Assembly: GCA_937926265.1 (NCBI GenBank)
Contig: CALAZS010000163.1
Span: 1 to 32,865, forward strand
DNA: 32,865 nucleotides
Direction: 5' to 3'
Source: an uncultured Gammaproteobacteria bacterium
Lineage (GTDB): Bacteria; Pseudomonadota; Gammaproteobacteria; Chromatiales; Chromatiaceae
A model generated the notes under the pieces. The model made no database searches. It saw nothing but the letters and a program-made list of their open reading frames with translations, and was not told the DNA's origin. A program made the position numbers and the translations under genes. Positions 8,048-16,204 of this stretch are shown here, piece after piece; the first letter of the stretch is position 1, and each line of letters opens with the position of its first letter.

Positions 8048-8627
8048 GTTTTTGTTTTCGCCAGTTCCAGGGCTCCTGGTGAAGTCCCGGTTTAGACCAG
8101 ATACCCAGGTTCGAGTCCCGGGCTTTTTGCTGTAATGCAAAATAGGTCTGCTTATTACAGTACCTACTGTATACAGCTGCCTGCCCCTGTTCAACCATGG
8201 ACTGGTTTAGATTCACCTCGCCGTCAAAAACTTCAGCAACAATTCGACCATAGCGATCCTTGTCATAAGCCTGCAAACTCACATAATCAGGTGTTATGGA
8301 CCTGAGGTAATCGCGTGACTCGCGACCCCAGGGCCTTTGTTCCATTTCAGGAGTATCGATACAAAACAGCCTGACCTTGGTCTTTTGACTGCCACAGGTT
8401 AAACGCATGGTATCACCATCATAGACACTGTTAACTTTACAAAGTCCGCCAATCTCATCAGATGCAGAACCAGATCCAAAATCAGATCCAGAATCAGATT
8501 TCGGCAGAACCCCTGTTTCAGGTAATTCCAGCAGGTAAGAAATAGCCAGCACTATTACCAGGCCAATCGCAAAAACCGGTTTTCTGACCGCCAGCTTAAT
8601 AATATTTTTCAAAGGGAATCTTTTCAC
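8034..8627 (-). CDS. membrane-anchored thermonuclease-like (SNase) protein
   Basis: This 197-residue protein has an N-terminal hydrophobic anchor (about 18-33), a Ser/Asp/Gly linker (44-58) and a staphylococcal-nuclease fold. Catalytic positions are present: Arg86 and Glu94 in RLFCIDTPE, Arg128 in DRYGR, and calcium ligands Asp72 and Asp91. It is probably an envelope-bound nuclease facing the periplasm. The start is a GTG, since an in-frame stop lies directly upstream and there is no internal Met before the fold. The linker is encoded by seven tandem 6-base units (8459-8500) that look like slippage products. The gene overlaps the EAL protein by 14 bases, suggesting cotranscription. Confidence 0.88.
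   Translation of the reverse strand: MKRFPLKNIIKLAVRKPVFAIGLVIVLAISYLLELPETGVLPKSDSGSDFGSGSASDEIGGLCKVNSVYDGDTMRLTCGSQKTKVRLFCIDTPEMEQRPWGRESRDYLRSITPDYVSLQAYDKDRYGRIVAEVFDGEVNLNQSMVEQGQAAVYSRYCNKQTYFALQQKARDSNLGIWSKPGLHQEPWNWRKQKHASK
8459..8500. repeat. hexanucleotide tandem repeat (CAGAWN x7) inside the nuclease gene
   Basis: Read on the plus strand: CAGATG, CAGAAC, CAGATC, CAAAAT, CAGATC, CAGAAT, CAGATT. Read on the minus (coding) strand it gives the alternating Ser linker. The same hexamer family recurs at 11143-11178 in an unrelated gene. Confidence 0.75.
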
Positions 8628-8688
8628 TTATAACGCGACTTCATAAGAATTCAGGCTGATATATCGGAGTCTGGATTATGGTTTAAAA

Positions 8689-8707
8689 ATTAATGATAAT
8701 AATAAAA
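8689..8707. promoter_or_regulatory. possible Fur-box-like sequence before the 112-residue secreted protein
   Basis: The sequence centred on ATGATAATAAT matches about 12 of 19 positions of the Fur consensus (GATAATGATAATCATTATC). The local DNA is AT-rich, so chance is a real possibility. Confidence 0.25.
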
Positions 8708-8725
8708 CTTTCAATGGATGAAAGT
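8707..8725 (+). repeat. small inverted repeat ACTTTCA/TGAAAGT
   Basis: Perfect 7-base arms surround the 5-base centre atgga, 28 bases before the start of the 112-residue gene. It may be an operator or a leader hairpin; no regulator can be assigned. Confidence 0.35.
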
Positions 8726-8753
8726 CAGTTAAAAATGGACAAAAGGATTTGCC

Positions 8754-9092
8754 ATGAAGATTCAAAATACAGGTTCGGCCTACCCCATCTCAGTTGCCCG
8801 CAAAGCTTCACATGCCTTATCAATATCGGTTGCCTTATCAATTGTTCCGCTGGTGGCAGGCGTTGAATCAGGTTACACCGGCTGTAACGATTCCGAATTC
8901 GGTTATCAGCAGTGCCTGTTAAACCTGAATGATTTTAAAAAGCATTTTGGACGAGAGCCATTGTCAGATACTGAAGTACAGGGTGTATATGGCTGTTTAC
9001 ACCCTTCAGATCAATCAAACTACATCCCGCATATTTCTATAACGGAATTACCGGAATGCAGGGAAATTCCCTTGGGCCCGATTGATAACTGA
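8754..9092 (+). CDS. small secreted protein with four cysteines, unknown function
   Basis: This 112-residue product is not recognised. Residues 1-37 look like a Sec signal peptide (basic start, hydrophobic core from about 21 to 35). The mature part has four cysteines (44, 54, 81, 101), which could form two disulfides in the periplasm, and no membrane segment. The ribosome site AAGGA lies at a good distance from the ATG. It faces away from the nuclease gene across a 126-base divergent region holding an inverted repeat and a weak Fur-like site. The 3' flank is extremely AT-rich. Confidence 0.7.
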   Translation: MKIQNTGSAYPISVARKASHALSISVALSIVPLVAGVESGYTGCNDSEFGYQQCLLNLNDFKKHFGREPLSDTEVQGVYGCLHPSDQSNYIPHISITELPECREIPLGPIDN

Positions 9093-9267
9093 AAAATTTA
9101 GAAAATTTTATTATTTCTGTAACAATTAAAGTCTATATTTTTCAATAATTTATTAAATATATATAAACCAAAAATTAAAATAGTGAAAAAACTACTTGAA
9201 TTTTAGCTATTAAGCACTACAATGTATATACGTATTATATCTTTGGTAGTAACAATAGAGGTGCATT
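9093..9267. other. very AT-rich intergenic stretch
   Basis: No gene or terminator is apparent in most of this 175-base stretch, which is overwhelmingly A+T. It carries a good promoter (9196-9223) near its right end. Such composition often marks regulatory DNA bound by H-NS/MvaT-type proteins. Confidence 0.6.
9196..9223 (+). promoter_or_regulatory. sigma-70 promoter of the 41-residue ORF
   Basis: TTGAAT (9196-9201), a 16-base spacer and TACAAT (9218-9223) would start transcription near 9230, about 38 bases before the ATG at 9268. Confidence 0.5.
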
Positions 9268-9393
9268 ATGAATTACCTGGAAGCAAAATCTGAGTTACAG
9301 AAAACACCGCCCAAGCTATCCTTTAAATGGATGGCTGTAGAAGCTGTTGTTTTAGTGTTCATTGCTGACCTGATGGTTCAATATTTTGCTTAA
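9268..9393 (+). CDS. 41-residue single-span membrane peptide, unknown
   Basis: The frame starts MNYLEAKSELQK. Its first 20 residues are polar and charged; residues about 22-40 form one hydrophobic helix (WMAVEAVVLVFIADLMVQYF) ending at the stop. The ATG is preceded by AGAGGTG at a good distance and by a reasonable promoter (9196-9223), which together make a real gene more likely than a chance frame. The acidic residues inside the helix (Glu and Asp) suggest that it packs against a partner. It is too short to place in a family and stands alone between a secreted protein and the DyP peroxidase. Confidence 0.6.
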   Translation: MNYLEAKSELQKTPPKLSFKWMAVEAVVLVFIADLMVQYFA

Positions 9394-9412
9394 TCGCAGG
9401 ATATTATAGAAA

Positions 9413-9442
9413 TTAAGGTCTTAAAAATTTATAAAACCTTAA
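9413..9442. repeat. inverted repeat TTAAGGT/ACCTTAA
   Basis: Perfect 7-base arms (9413-9419, 9436-9442) surround an AT-rich 16-base centre. It follows the 41-residue ORF and precedes the DyP gene. The hairpin is weak; it may be an operator. Confidence 0.3.
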
Positions 9443-9478
9443 GTAGACATAATTATGTTATCAAAAGGTGAAAAAAAT

Positions 9479-9521
9479 ATTCTCCGCATTAGAATAGTGT
9501 GAAACTATCTTTGCGGAGAAT
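9479..9521 (+). promoter_or_regulatory. hairpin covering the DyP ribosome site, with an OxyR-like core
   Basis: A perfect 10-base inverted repeat (ATTCTCCGCA 9479-9488, TGCGGAGAAT 9512-9521) ends 6 bases before the DyP start codon. The right arm contains the only good Shine-Dalgarno sequence (GGAG, 9515-9518; ATG at 9528), so folding of the leader would hide it. Between the arms lies ATAG-N7-CTAT (9494-9508), the core of an OxyR half-operator and also a second inner stem. It could be a DNA operator, a translational switch, or both. Confidence 0.55.
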
Positions 9522-9527
9522 TCATTT

Positions 9528-10409
9528 ATGGACCTTGCCCAACCAGGCATTCTTGCTGATATCCCTGTTGTTTCAAATTACCTCTACTTTTCCCTAAAGC
9601 CACAGCATCAAGCTTCTTCTAGTTTGAAACAGTTGGCTGAGCTGAGCGATGGCAATAAAATTGTTATCGGTCTGAGCGAATCCCTGGTGCAGTCGCTTGG
9701 CAAATCCATTAATGGATTAAAAACCTTCCCCTCTTTCTCATCCAACGGTGTCAATATCCCCAGTACAGCATCAAGTTTGTGGATCTGGCTGCGTGGTGAA
9801 GACAAGGGTGAGGTATTACTTGAATCGCTTAAAATTGAATCCTTACTGGCAGAAGATTTTATCCTGGATAAAAAAATTGATGCTTTTCGTTTCCGTGAAG
9901 GCCGCGACTTAAGTGGTTACATTGATGGTACTGAAAACCCCGAAGGTGAAGAAGCCGTTGAAGCCGCTATTTTGGAATCTGATCAAGAAGGTCTGAATGG
10001 CTCAAGTTTTGTAGCCGTTCAACAATGGCAGCATAACCTGAAGCATTTCGGCAATATGTCTCAGAAAGAACAGGATGACACCATTGGCCGCAGAATCTCG
10101 GATAACGAAGAATTTGATGCCGCACCTGAATCAGCCCATGTAAAACGAACCGCACAGGAAAGCTTCGATCCCGAAGCCTTCATGCTTCGCCGTTCTATGC
10201 CCTGGAGCGATGATTCCCAAAATGGTCTTGTATTTGTCGCTTTTGGCCATTCCTATGATGCATTTGAAGCAATATTACATCGCATGACCGGTCAGGAAGA
10301 TGGTATTACCGATGCCCTTTTCAACTTCACCCACCCGGTTTCGGGTAATTACTTCTGGTGTCCACCCATTAAAAACAATGCAATCGACATAAGCTACCTG
10401 GGCTTATGA
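9528..10409 (+). CDS. DyP-type heme peroxidase (YfeX-like)
   Basis: This 293-residue cytoplasmic heme peroxidase lacks a signal peptide. It has the family motif GxxDG at 130-134 (GYIDG) with the catalytic distal Asp133, the proximal heme ligand His204 in SAHVKRT, and the distal Arg in RRSMPW (221-226). Length and the short N-terminus fit the compact bacterial B type. Known members oxidise dyes or porphyrinogens with hydrogen peroxide; the natural substrate is unclear. The leader holds an SD-covering hairpin and an OxyR-like core, which would fit peroxide control. The next gene starts 10 bases after the stop, so cotranscription is likely. Confidence 0.93.
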   Translation: MDLAQPGILADIPVVSNYLYFSLKPQHQASSSLKQLAELSDGNKIVIGLSESLVQSLGKSINGLKTFPSFSSNGVNIPSTASSLWIWLRGEDKGEVLLESLKIESLLAEDFILDKKIDAFRFREGRDLSGYIDGTENPEGEEAVEAAILESDQEGLNGSSFVAVQQWQHNLKHFGNMSQKEQDDTIGRRISDNEEFDAAPESAHVKRTAQESFDPEAFMLRRSMPWSDDSQNGLVFVAFGHSYDAFEAILHRMTGQEDGITDALFNFTHPVSGNYFWCPPIKNNAIDISYLGL

Positions 10410-10419
10410 CCGACACATT

Positions 10420-12057
10420 ATGATCGACACAACAGCGACACAGGCACAACTGATTAAGCAGTTGTGCCTCGTTCTGAACAAAAAGTTTCAGTCTGAAGTC
10501 GAGGTTATCGAGACACATATCTCAACCATTTTGCTGGTTGATAAGTTCGCATTCAAAATAAAAAAACCGGTCGATTTCGGTTTTCTGAATTTCACCACCT
10601 TGGATAAACGCGAATTTTTCTGTAAAGAAGAACTTCGATTAAACCGAAGACTTGCACCCAGTTATTATCTTGGGGTTGAATCCATTACCGGCTCAATTAA
10701 TTACCCGATAATCAGTGACCCCAAAAACCCCCATAAAAACTCCCCTAAAGATACAATTGAATACATGGTCAAAATGCGCCGTTTTGACCAGCAAGGTCAG
10801 CTAGATCATTTACTGAAACGCAATCAGTTGAATTCCAGTCATATGGATGAGCTGGCAAAATCCATTGCCAGGTTTCATGCAACAGTTGATATTGCTAATG
10901 AGCAGACTCATCCGAGTTTAGTTAAATCCATAGAAAATGCAGTGAAACAAAACTTCGAGCAGGTATCACCTTTTCTGGATCAGTTTAATGCCGAGATCCA
11001 AGCTGTATTTCAATCTTTGCTTGATTGGTCACAAAGCAATTTAAATAGCTTAAGACCTATATTTCAAAGCCGGCTGGAGCAGGGTTACGTTCGTGAGTGC
11101 CATGGTGATATGCACACCGGCAATATTGCCCGGAAATTGAATCAGGGTCAGAATCTGGACCAGAACCAGAATCAGGACCCAATCATCATTTTTGATGCCA
11201 TTGAGTTTAATCCTGATTTCCGCTGGATTGATGTCATGAGTGAAATGGCCTTTATCACCATGGATCTTGAATTTAACGGCCGCCCTGACCTTTCCTACCA
11301 ACTACTTAATAATTACCTCGAATACACCGGTGATTACCAGGGCCTGGAGATATTTCGTTTTTACCAGGCGTACCGTTCCATGGTCAGAGCCAAGGTCAAT
11401 TGTTTACGCCTGTCGCAATTAGCAGCGAAGGAGCCTGAATACCAAACGGAATATAAGGAAACATTAAACACAATTTACCAGTACCTAAAACTGGCCCAGA
11501 CATTCACGCAAGCGAATGAAACCTTTTTAATCATTACCCAGGGTGTATCCGGTTCAGGTAAATCATTTGCGTCAAAACAGTTATTGAAACACTATCGAAT
11601 GATTCGTGTCCGGTCAGATGTTGAGCGCAAACGTCTTTTTCCTGAAAAACACAACCGCTACCAGACGCAGGCTACTCAGCAGACCTACGATTACCTGCAT
11701 GCGCTTGCCGGAAAAATCATGACTTACGGCTATTCTGTCATCCTGGATGCAACCTATCTGAAAAAAGCATTTCGTAAAGCAGCTAAAGAGACCGCAGAAC
11801 AGTTACATCAAAATTTTTATATCCTCAGCCTGACCCATGATAAATCGGTGCTGGAAAAACGTATCAGAAAGCGCCGGCACAACCCCAATAACCCATCGGA
11901 GGCAACCATTGAGGTGATGCATTCACAACTTAACTCACTGGAACCTCTTGATAGTATAGAAAAACAGGATGCTGTGTTCATAGACAATAATGAAAACGTC
12001 GTTGAAACCTTAGGAAACCACCTGAAAAAACGGCCTGAAAAAACGGTAAGCAAATGA
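10420..12057 (+). CDS. phosphotransferase-like/P-loop kinase fusion protein (COG2187-COG0645 type)
   Basis: This 545-residue protein joins an aminoglycoside-phosphotransferase-like domain (about 10-350) to a C-terminal P-loop kinase domain (about 365-535). The first has the Brenner-type catalytic loop HGDMHTGN (228-235) and the metal-binding FDAIEFNPDFR; the second has Walker A GVSGSGKS (375-382) and ILDATYLKKAFR. Such fusions are common in proteobacteria; their substrate is not established. A Gln/Asn-rich loop (about 240-252), encoded by 6-base repeats, sits right after the catalytic loop and is likely disordered. The gene follows the DyP gene by 10 bases and overlaps the acylphosphatase by 4 bases. 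Confidence 0.85.
   Translation: MIDTTATQAQLIKQLCLVLNKKFQSEVEVIETHISTILLVDKFAFKIKKPVDFGFLNFTTLDKREFFCKEELRLNRRLAPSYYLGVESITGSINYPIISDPKNPHKNSPKDTIEYMVKMRRFDQQGQLDHLLKRNQLNSSHMDELAKSIARFHATVDIANEQTHPSLVKSIENAVKQNFEQVSPFLDQFNAEIQAVFQSLLDWSQSNLNSLRPIFQSRLEQGYVRECHGDMHTGNIARKLNQGQNLDQNQNQDPIIIFDAIEFNPDFRWIDVMSEMAFITMDLEFNGRPDLSYQLLNNYLEYTGDYQGLEIFRFYQAYRSMVRAKVNCLRLSQLAAKEPEYQTEYKETLNTIYQYLKLAQTFTQANETFLIITQGVSGSGKSFASKQLLKHYRMIRVRSDVERKRLFPEKHNRYQTQATQQTYDYLHALAGKIMTYGYSVILDATYLKKAFRKAAKETAEQLHQNFYILSLTHDKSVLEKRIRKRRHNPNNPSEATIEVMHSQLNSLEPLDSIEKQDAVFIDNNENVVETLGNHLKKRPEKTVSK
11143..11178. repeat. hexanucleotide tandem repeat (CAGAAY-like x6) inside the kinase fusion gene
   Basis: Units are CAGGGT, CAGAAT, CTGGAC, CAGAAC, CAGAAT, CAGGAC. 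They are in frame and encode alternating Gln. The units resemble those at 8459-8500, although the two genes are unrelated and read the repeat on opposite strands. Confidence 0.75.
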
Positions 12058-12320
12058 TATGTAAAAAATGCATAGTTTCGGGTCGGGTACAGGGAGTCTG
12101 GTACCGGGATACAACAAGACAAAAAGCGAAAGAATTATCAGTAAATGGACACGCGCTTAATTTGCCGAATGGCAATGTCGAAGTGATTGCCTGCGGAACA
12201 GAAACAGCAGTGAACCAGTTAGCCAAATGGCTTTGGACTGGTTCACCTATGTCCAATGTTACTGATGTGAGATGTGAGGATATTGAGCCTCTAAAAACCA
12301 ATGGTTTTTCGATTGGTTAG
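12054..12320 (+). CDS. acyP: acylphosphatase
   Basis: This 88-residue enzyme hydrolyses carboxyl-phosphate bonds. The family signature GRVQGVWYR includes the catalytic Arg18, and the second catalytic residue Asn36 is in GHALNLPNG, where most relatives have GWVRNLPDG. The fold length is normal. Its ATG overlaps the stop of the kinase fusion gene (ATGA), so translation is coupled. It ends 19 bases before a convergent gene, with no terminator between. Confidence 0.94.
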   Translation: MICKKCIVSGRVQGVWYRDTTRQKAKELSVNGHALNLPNGNVEVIACGTETAVNQLAKWLWTGSPMSNVTDVRCEDIEPLKTNGFSIG

Positions 12321-12339
12321 TTCACTTAAATGTTAAAAT

Positions 12340-12729
12340 TCAGGCTTCCAGTGCAGCTTTAACCCGTTGTAAACGATCATTGGCCTCATGAGCCACCTTA
12401 GCTACAGCTTCGTTATCTGATAAGTTGATTACTGCCATCGGATCCATGAAAACCACAGCGCAACTGCCATCTTCGTTGTCCCTGACGACAACATTACAAG
12501 GCAATAAAACACCGGCATTGACATCTGCATTGACTGCCTGGTTGGCCAGAGGTGGATTACAGGCTCCCAGGATACGGTAGGCAGGACGATCGATATCCAG
12601 CTTTTTCTTGATGGTACCAGCAAAATCAATATCTGTAAGCACACCAAAACCTTCATCTTTCAACGCCGCAGTCACCTGCTCAATTGCATCATCGAAAGAT
12701 TTATTTACGTTGACTGAAAATGAATACAC
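12340..12729 (-). CDS. DUF302 family protein
   Basis: This 129-residue cytosolic protein matches the DUF302 fold (N-terminal SFDDAIEQVTAALKDEGFGVLTDID, here quoted only in part as motif SFDDAIEQV, then RILGACNPPLA, and LLPCNVVV). Its function is unknown, and members often sit near sulfur, redox or metal genes. The frame opens at a TTG (12759), but a GTG at 12729 is preceded by AAGGAG at 7 bases, which makes that the better start. A possible promoter (TTGAAG-N18-TAAGAT, minus strand) lies between this gene and the RND permease, so it may be transcribed on its own. Confidence 0.85.
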   Translation of the reverse strand: MYSFSVNVNKSFDDAIEQVTAALKDEGFGVLTDIDFAGTIKKKLDIDRPAYRILGACNPPLANQAVNADVNAGVLLPCNVVVRDNEDGSCAVVFMDPMAVINLSDNEAVAKVAHEANDRLQRVKAALEA

Positions 12730-12891
12730 CGGGGAACTCCTTTTAAAATGAAAAGCCAATACTGAAAATTTTATATTAAAAAACAGTTATAACAAACGGC
12801 ACAAATCTTACTGTTTTGTTGCTGTTTACTTCAAGCGGATAACCCCCCCTAGTTTTAAAAGTCAGATTTACAAATGAATTTTAACTCGGCT

Positions 12892-15800
12892 TTAACATTG
12901 ACCTTTCCCGGCATACTCAGGACCACAACGATAATTATTGCGCATTCCAAAGTAATAAATGATTGGTACAGCCATTCTTGACAGCAACAATGAAGCAATT
13001 TCGCCGGCCATCAGGGATATCGCCAGACCCTGGAATATTGGATCGAAAAGAATAACACTGCCTCCGACAACAACTGCCATCGCAGTTAACAACATTGGTC
13101 TGAAACGAACAGCACCCGCATCGACAACCGCTTCTTTCAATGCCATGCCCTGCTTGACTCTGAGCTTGATAAAATCAACCAGGATAATCGAATTACGTAC
13201 CACGATACCTGCGCCGGCAATAAACCCAATCATTGAAGTCGCGGTAAAAAATGCGCCCATAAAATAATGTCCGGGTATGATACCAATCAATGAGAACGGA
13301 ATTGCAGCCATAATAATAAAAGGCGTGCGAAATGATTTAAACCAGCCAACAACCAGGATGTAAATCAGAACCAGGACAACGGCAAACGCAAAGCCAAGGT
13401 CACGGAACACCTCGTAGGTAATATGCCATTCACCATCCCATTTCAAAGATGGTTCCACGGTTGAAAACGGCTGAACCACATTTAACACTTCCATTGGTTG
13501 ATTACGGCCTTCAGGAATATACGACTCGATTTTTTCATTCAGCTTCATCAGTGCATAAATCGGGCTTTCATCTTCACCGGCAAGATCACCGGTAACATAA
13601 ACAACCGGCAGCTGGTTTTTCCGATAAATACTTTTCTCACCCACATCTTCTACAATGTTCACCAACTCACCCAGTGGAATACATTTTGCAGCAGAACAAA
13701 CGGGGACGGTAAGCATCGTGGTCAGGTGTGATCTCTGATGAATTGGCAGACGTACATTAATGGTGATATCTTCATTTTGACGCGGTACATGCAGTAAGCC
13801 GGCTGTAATGCCCTTCTGCGCAATGCGAATCACTTCGGCGATATGTCCGGCACTGATGTTGTTCTTTGCCGCCTTTTCATGATCAATGCGATATATCATT
13901 TTTGGCTGGTCAGCTTCCACATACCAGTCGACATCAACGACTCCAGGTGTTTGTTCAAACATTTTTTTAACCTGGTTACCGATATTGACCTGCTCTTCAT
14001 AATCAGGACCATAGATTTCAGCTACCACGGTTTGTAACACAGGCGGTCCTGGTGGTACTTCGGCCACTTTAATCTGTGCGCCGCATTCTTTTGCCAGTGC
14101 CTGAATTTTTTTGCGAATGCGTTTGGCTATATCATGACTTTGTAAATCCCTTTCTTGTTTGGGAATAAGGTTGACCTGGATATCTGCAAGGTTGGTTTCT
14201 CCTCGCAAGAAATAATGACGCACCAGGCCATTGAAGTTATAGGGTGCAGCAGTACCAGCGTATACCTGGTAATTCAGCACTTCAGGTTCACGGCTCAGCT
14301 GTGTGGCCAGCCGCTTAGTGACATTGGTGGTACATTCAAGCGGTGTCCCCTCATCCATATCAACTATCACCTGAAGCTCACTTTTATTGTCGTACGGCAA
14401 CATCTTTACCTTGACCGCACCAACAAAAATCATGCTCAGAGTAAGCAGCAATAACAGTGTAATACTGACAAGAAAGCCCATTCCCAATATTGGCCGGTTG
14501 ATCATGGGTTCCATTACCCTGCGATATATCCTGGTGGTCCAATCTTCTTTTTCTATTGTCGAAGTCTTTCCGGTTTTGGTATTGGTCTTAGCATGCCAGC
14601 GCAGCGTACGGTAAGCCGCCCATGGCGTTACCACAAATGCCACGGCCATTGAAAACAACATCGCCGCAGTGGCACCAATTGGAATTGGTCGCATATAAGG
14701 TCCCATAAGCCCGGAAACGAATGCCATGGGCAGCACTGCAGCAATAACCGTTAAGGTTGCCAGTACCAGTGGGCTTCGCACTTCATTAACCGCTTCAACG
14801 GTTACTTCTTTAAGTGGGCGCCCCTTGTTTTCAGGAAGGCGGAAATGCCGGATAACGTTTTCAACATCTACAATAGGGTCATCCACCAGGATACCGATAG
14901 AGAAAATCAGGGCAAATAGCGTTACCCTGTTTAAGGTAAAATCCATTAAGTAGAAAGTTGCCAACGTCAATGCCAGCGTAACCGGAATGGCTATGGCAAC
15001 GACACTGGCTTCACGCCAACCTAAAGCAACAACAATAAGTAAACTCACACCAACTACAGCAATGCCCATGTGAAACAAAAGCTCGTTGGATTTTTCTTCA
15101 GCAGTATGACCATAGTCTCTTGTCACAGTGACTTTTAAATCCGGAGGAAGAAAACTGTCGCGTAAAATATCCAGCTTATCGGTAATGGTCTGCACAAGCT
15201 CTACGGCATTAGTACCTTTACGCTTGGCAATTGCCAGAGTAACTGCGGGCGACTCTTCAGGTACTGCACCTTCGGCAATATTTTGTCCTCCAAGTCCGAA
15301 CAGCACGTAATTATCGATAGTCTCAGGTCCATCAATAACTTTTGACACATCGCGAAGAAATACAGACTTACCCTGATGACTGGCAACAACAACATTCCCC
15401 ACTTCTTTGGCATTGCGTAAAAATCCACCGGTCTCCACCAGTATTTCCGTTTCAACCGCAGGATAACTGCCCGCAGTGACCTGCTGATTGGCTTCACGGA
15501 TGTTTTGCACTACGTAGGCAGGATCAAGCTTATAAAAAGACAGTTTGGAACTATCAAGCTCGACCCTGAGCTGACGTCTTTGACCACCAATTAACGTAGT
15601 TTCAGAAACATCCGGGATACGCTTGATTTCATTTTCAACTTCGGCGGCAATCAAGCGTAATGCATGACCATCGTAGCCTTCGCCATGGAAGGTCAAAGCC
15701 AGCACAGGCACATCATCAATACTCTTTGGTTTGAGCATTGGCTTTGAAGCACCGGGAGGCAACCTGTCGAGGTTGGCATAGAGTTTCTGATATAGCTGCA

Positions 15801-16158
15801 CAATCGCTTTTTCTTCATCCCAACCAACCAGAAAGCGAACGATGGTAAGTGAACGGCCGGGACTGGAGATAGAGTAAACATACTCAACCCCGGGCAGCTC
15901 CCAGGCGAGTTTTTCAACATGCTGGGTTATTCGGTTTTCAACTTCTTTGGCTGTGGAACCTGGCATTTCCACCATGACATCAATCATGGGCACTACAATC
16001 TGTGGCTCTTCTTCACGAGGTAAAAAAGTTACTGCAAGCACACCAATAAGGATAGATGCACCAACAACCAAAGGTGTCAAAGGTGAGTCAACGAAGAAAT
16101 TCAGGATGCCGGAAATCATCCCAAAACGTCTGACTTTGTAACCGCGCTTCCGTGTCAT
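12892..16158 (-). CDS. RND efflux transporter permease (AcrB/HAE1-like)
   Basis: This 1088-residue proton-driven inner-membrane pump has the usual RND layout: a first membrane segment (about 27-45), a large periplasmic domain, membrane segments 2-6, a second periplasmic domain and a final membrane bundle. The proton-relay acids are at Asp426-Asp427 in ILVDDPIVDVEN, matching AcrB Asp407-Asp408. The ATG at 16158 was used; Met14 is an alternative. It is the last gene of an operon with the adaptor and a pentapeptide-repeat protein. No outer-membrane channel gene is present here, so TolC-type partners must lie elsewhere. Substrate unknown. Confidence 0.93.
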   Translation of the reverse strand: MTRKRGYKVRRFGMISGILNFFVDSPLTPLVVGASILIGVLAVTFLPREEEPQIVVPMIDVMVEMPGSTAKEVENRITQHVEKLAWELPGVEYVYSISSPGRSLTIVRFLVGWDEEKAIVQLYQKLYANLDRLPPGASKPMLKPKSIDDVPVLALTFHGEGYDGHALRLIAAEVENEIKRIPDVSETTLIGGQRRQLRVELDSSKLSFYKLDPAYVVQNIREANQQVTAGSYPAVETEILVETGGFLRNAKEVGNVVVASHQGKSVFLRDVSKVIDGPETIDNYVLFGLGGQNIAEGAVPEESPAVTLAIAKRKGTNAVELVQTITDKLDILRDSFLPPDLKVTVTRDYGHTAEEKSNELLFHMGIAVVGVSLLIVVALGWREASVVAIAIPVTLALTLATFYLMDFTLNRVTLFALIFSIGILVDDPIVDVENVIRHFRLPENKGRPLKEVTVEAVNEVRSPLVLATLTVIAAVLPMAFVSGLMGPYMRPIPIGATAAMLFSMAVAFVVTPWAAYRTLRWHAKTNTKTGKTSTIEKEDWTTRIYRRVMEPMINRPILGMGFLVSITLLLLLTLSMIFVGAVKVKMLPYDNKSELQVIVDMDEGTPLECTTNVTKRLATQLSREPEVLNYQVYAGTAAPYNFNGLVRHYFLRGETNLADIQVNLIPKQERDLQSHDIAKRIRKKIQALAKECGAQIKVAEVPPGPPVLQTVVAEIYGPDYEEQVNIGNQVKKMFEQTPGVVDVDWYVEADQPKMIYRIDHEKAAKNNISAGHIAEVIRIAQKGITAGLLHVPRQNEDITINVRLPIHQRSHLTTMLTVPVCSAAKCIPLGELVNIVEDVGEKSIYRKNQLPVVYVTGDLAGEDESPIYALMKLNEKIESYIPEGRNQPMEVLNVVQPFSTVEPSLKWDGEWHITYEVFRDLGFAFAVVLVLIYILVVGWFKSFRTPFIIMAAIPFSLIGIIPGHYFMGAFFTATSMIGFIAGAGIVVRNSIILVDFIKLRVKQGMALKEAVVDAGAVRFRPMLLTAMAVVVGGSVILFDPIFQGLAISLMAGEIASLLLSRMAVPIIYYFGMRNNYRCGPEYAGKGQC

Positions 16159-16204
16159 ATCAAATACTCAATCAATTTCCATAGGAACTGTTTTAGAGCC
16201 TTAA

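Noticed and set aside
8048..8194. N-terminal extension of the EAL protein to 8194
   Set aside because: It runs antisense-frame through the end of the nuclease gene and has no domain similarity; the PAS region starts at the ATG at 8047.
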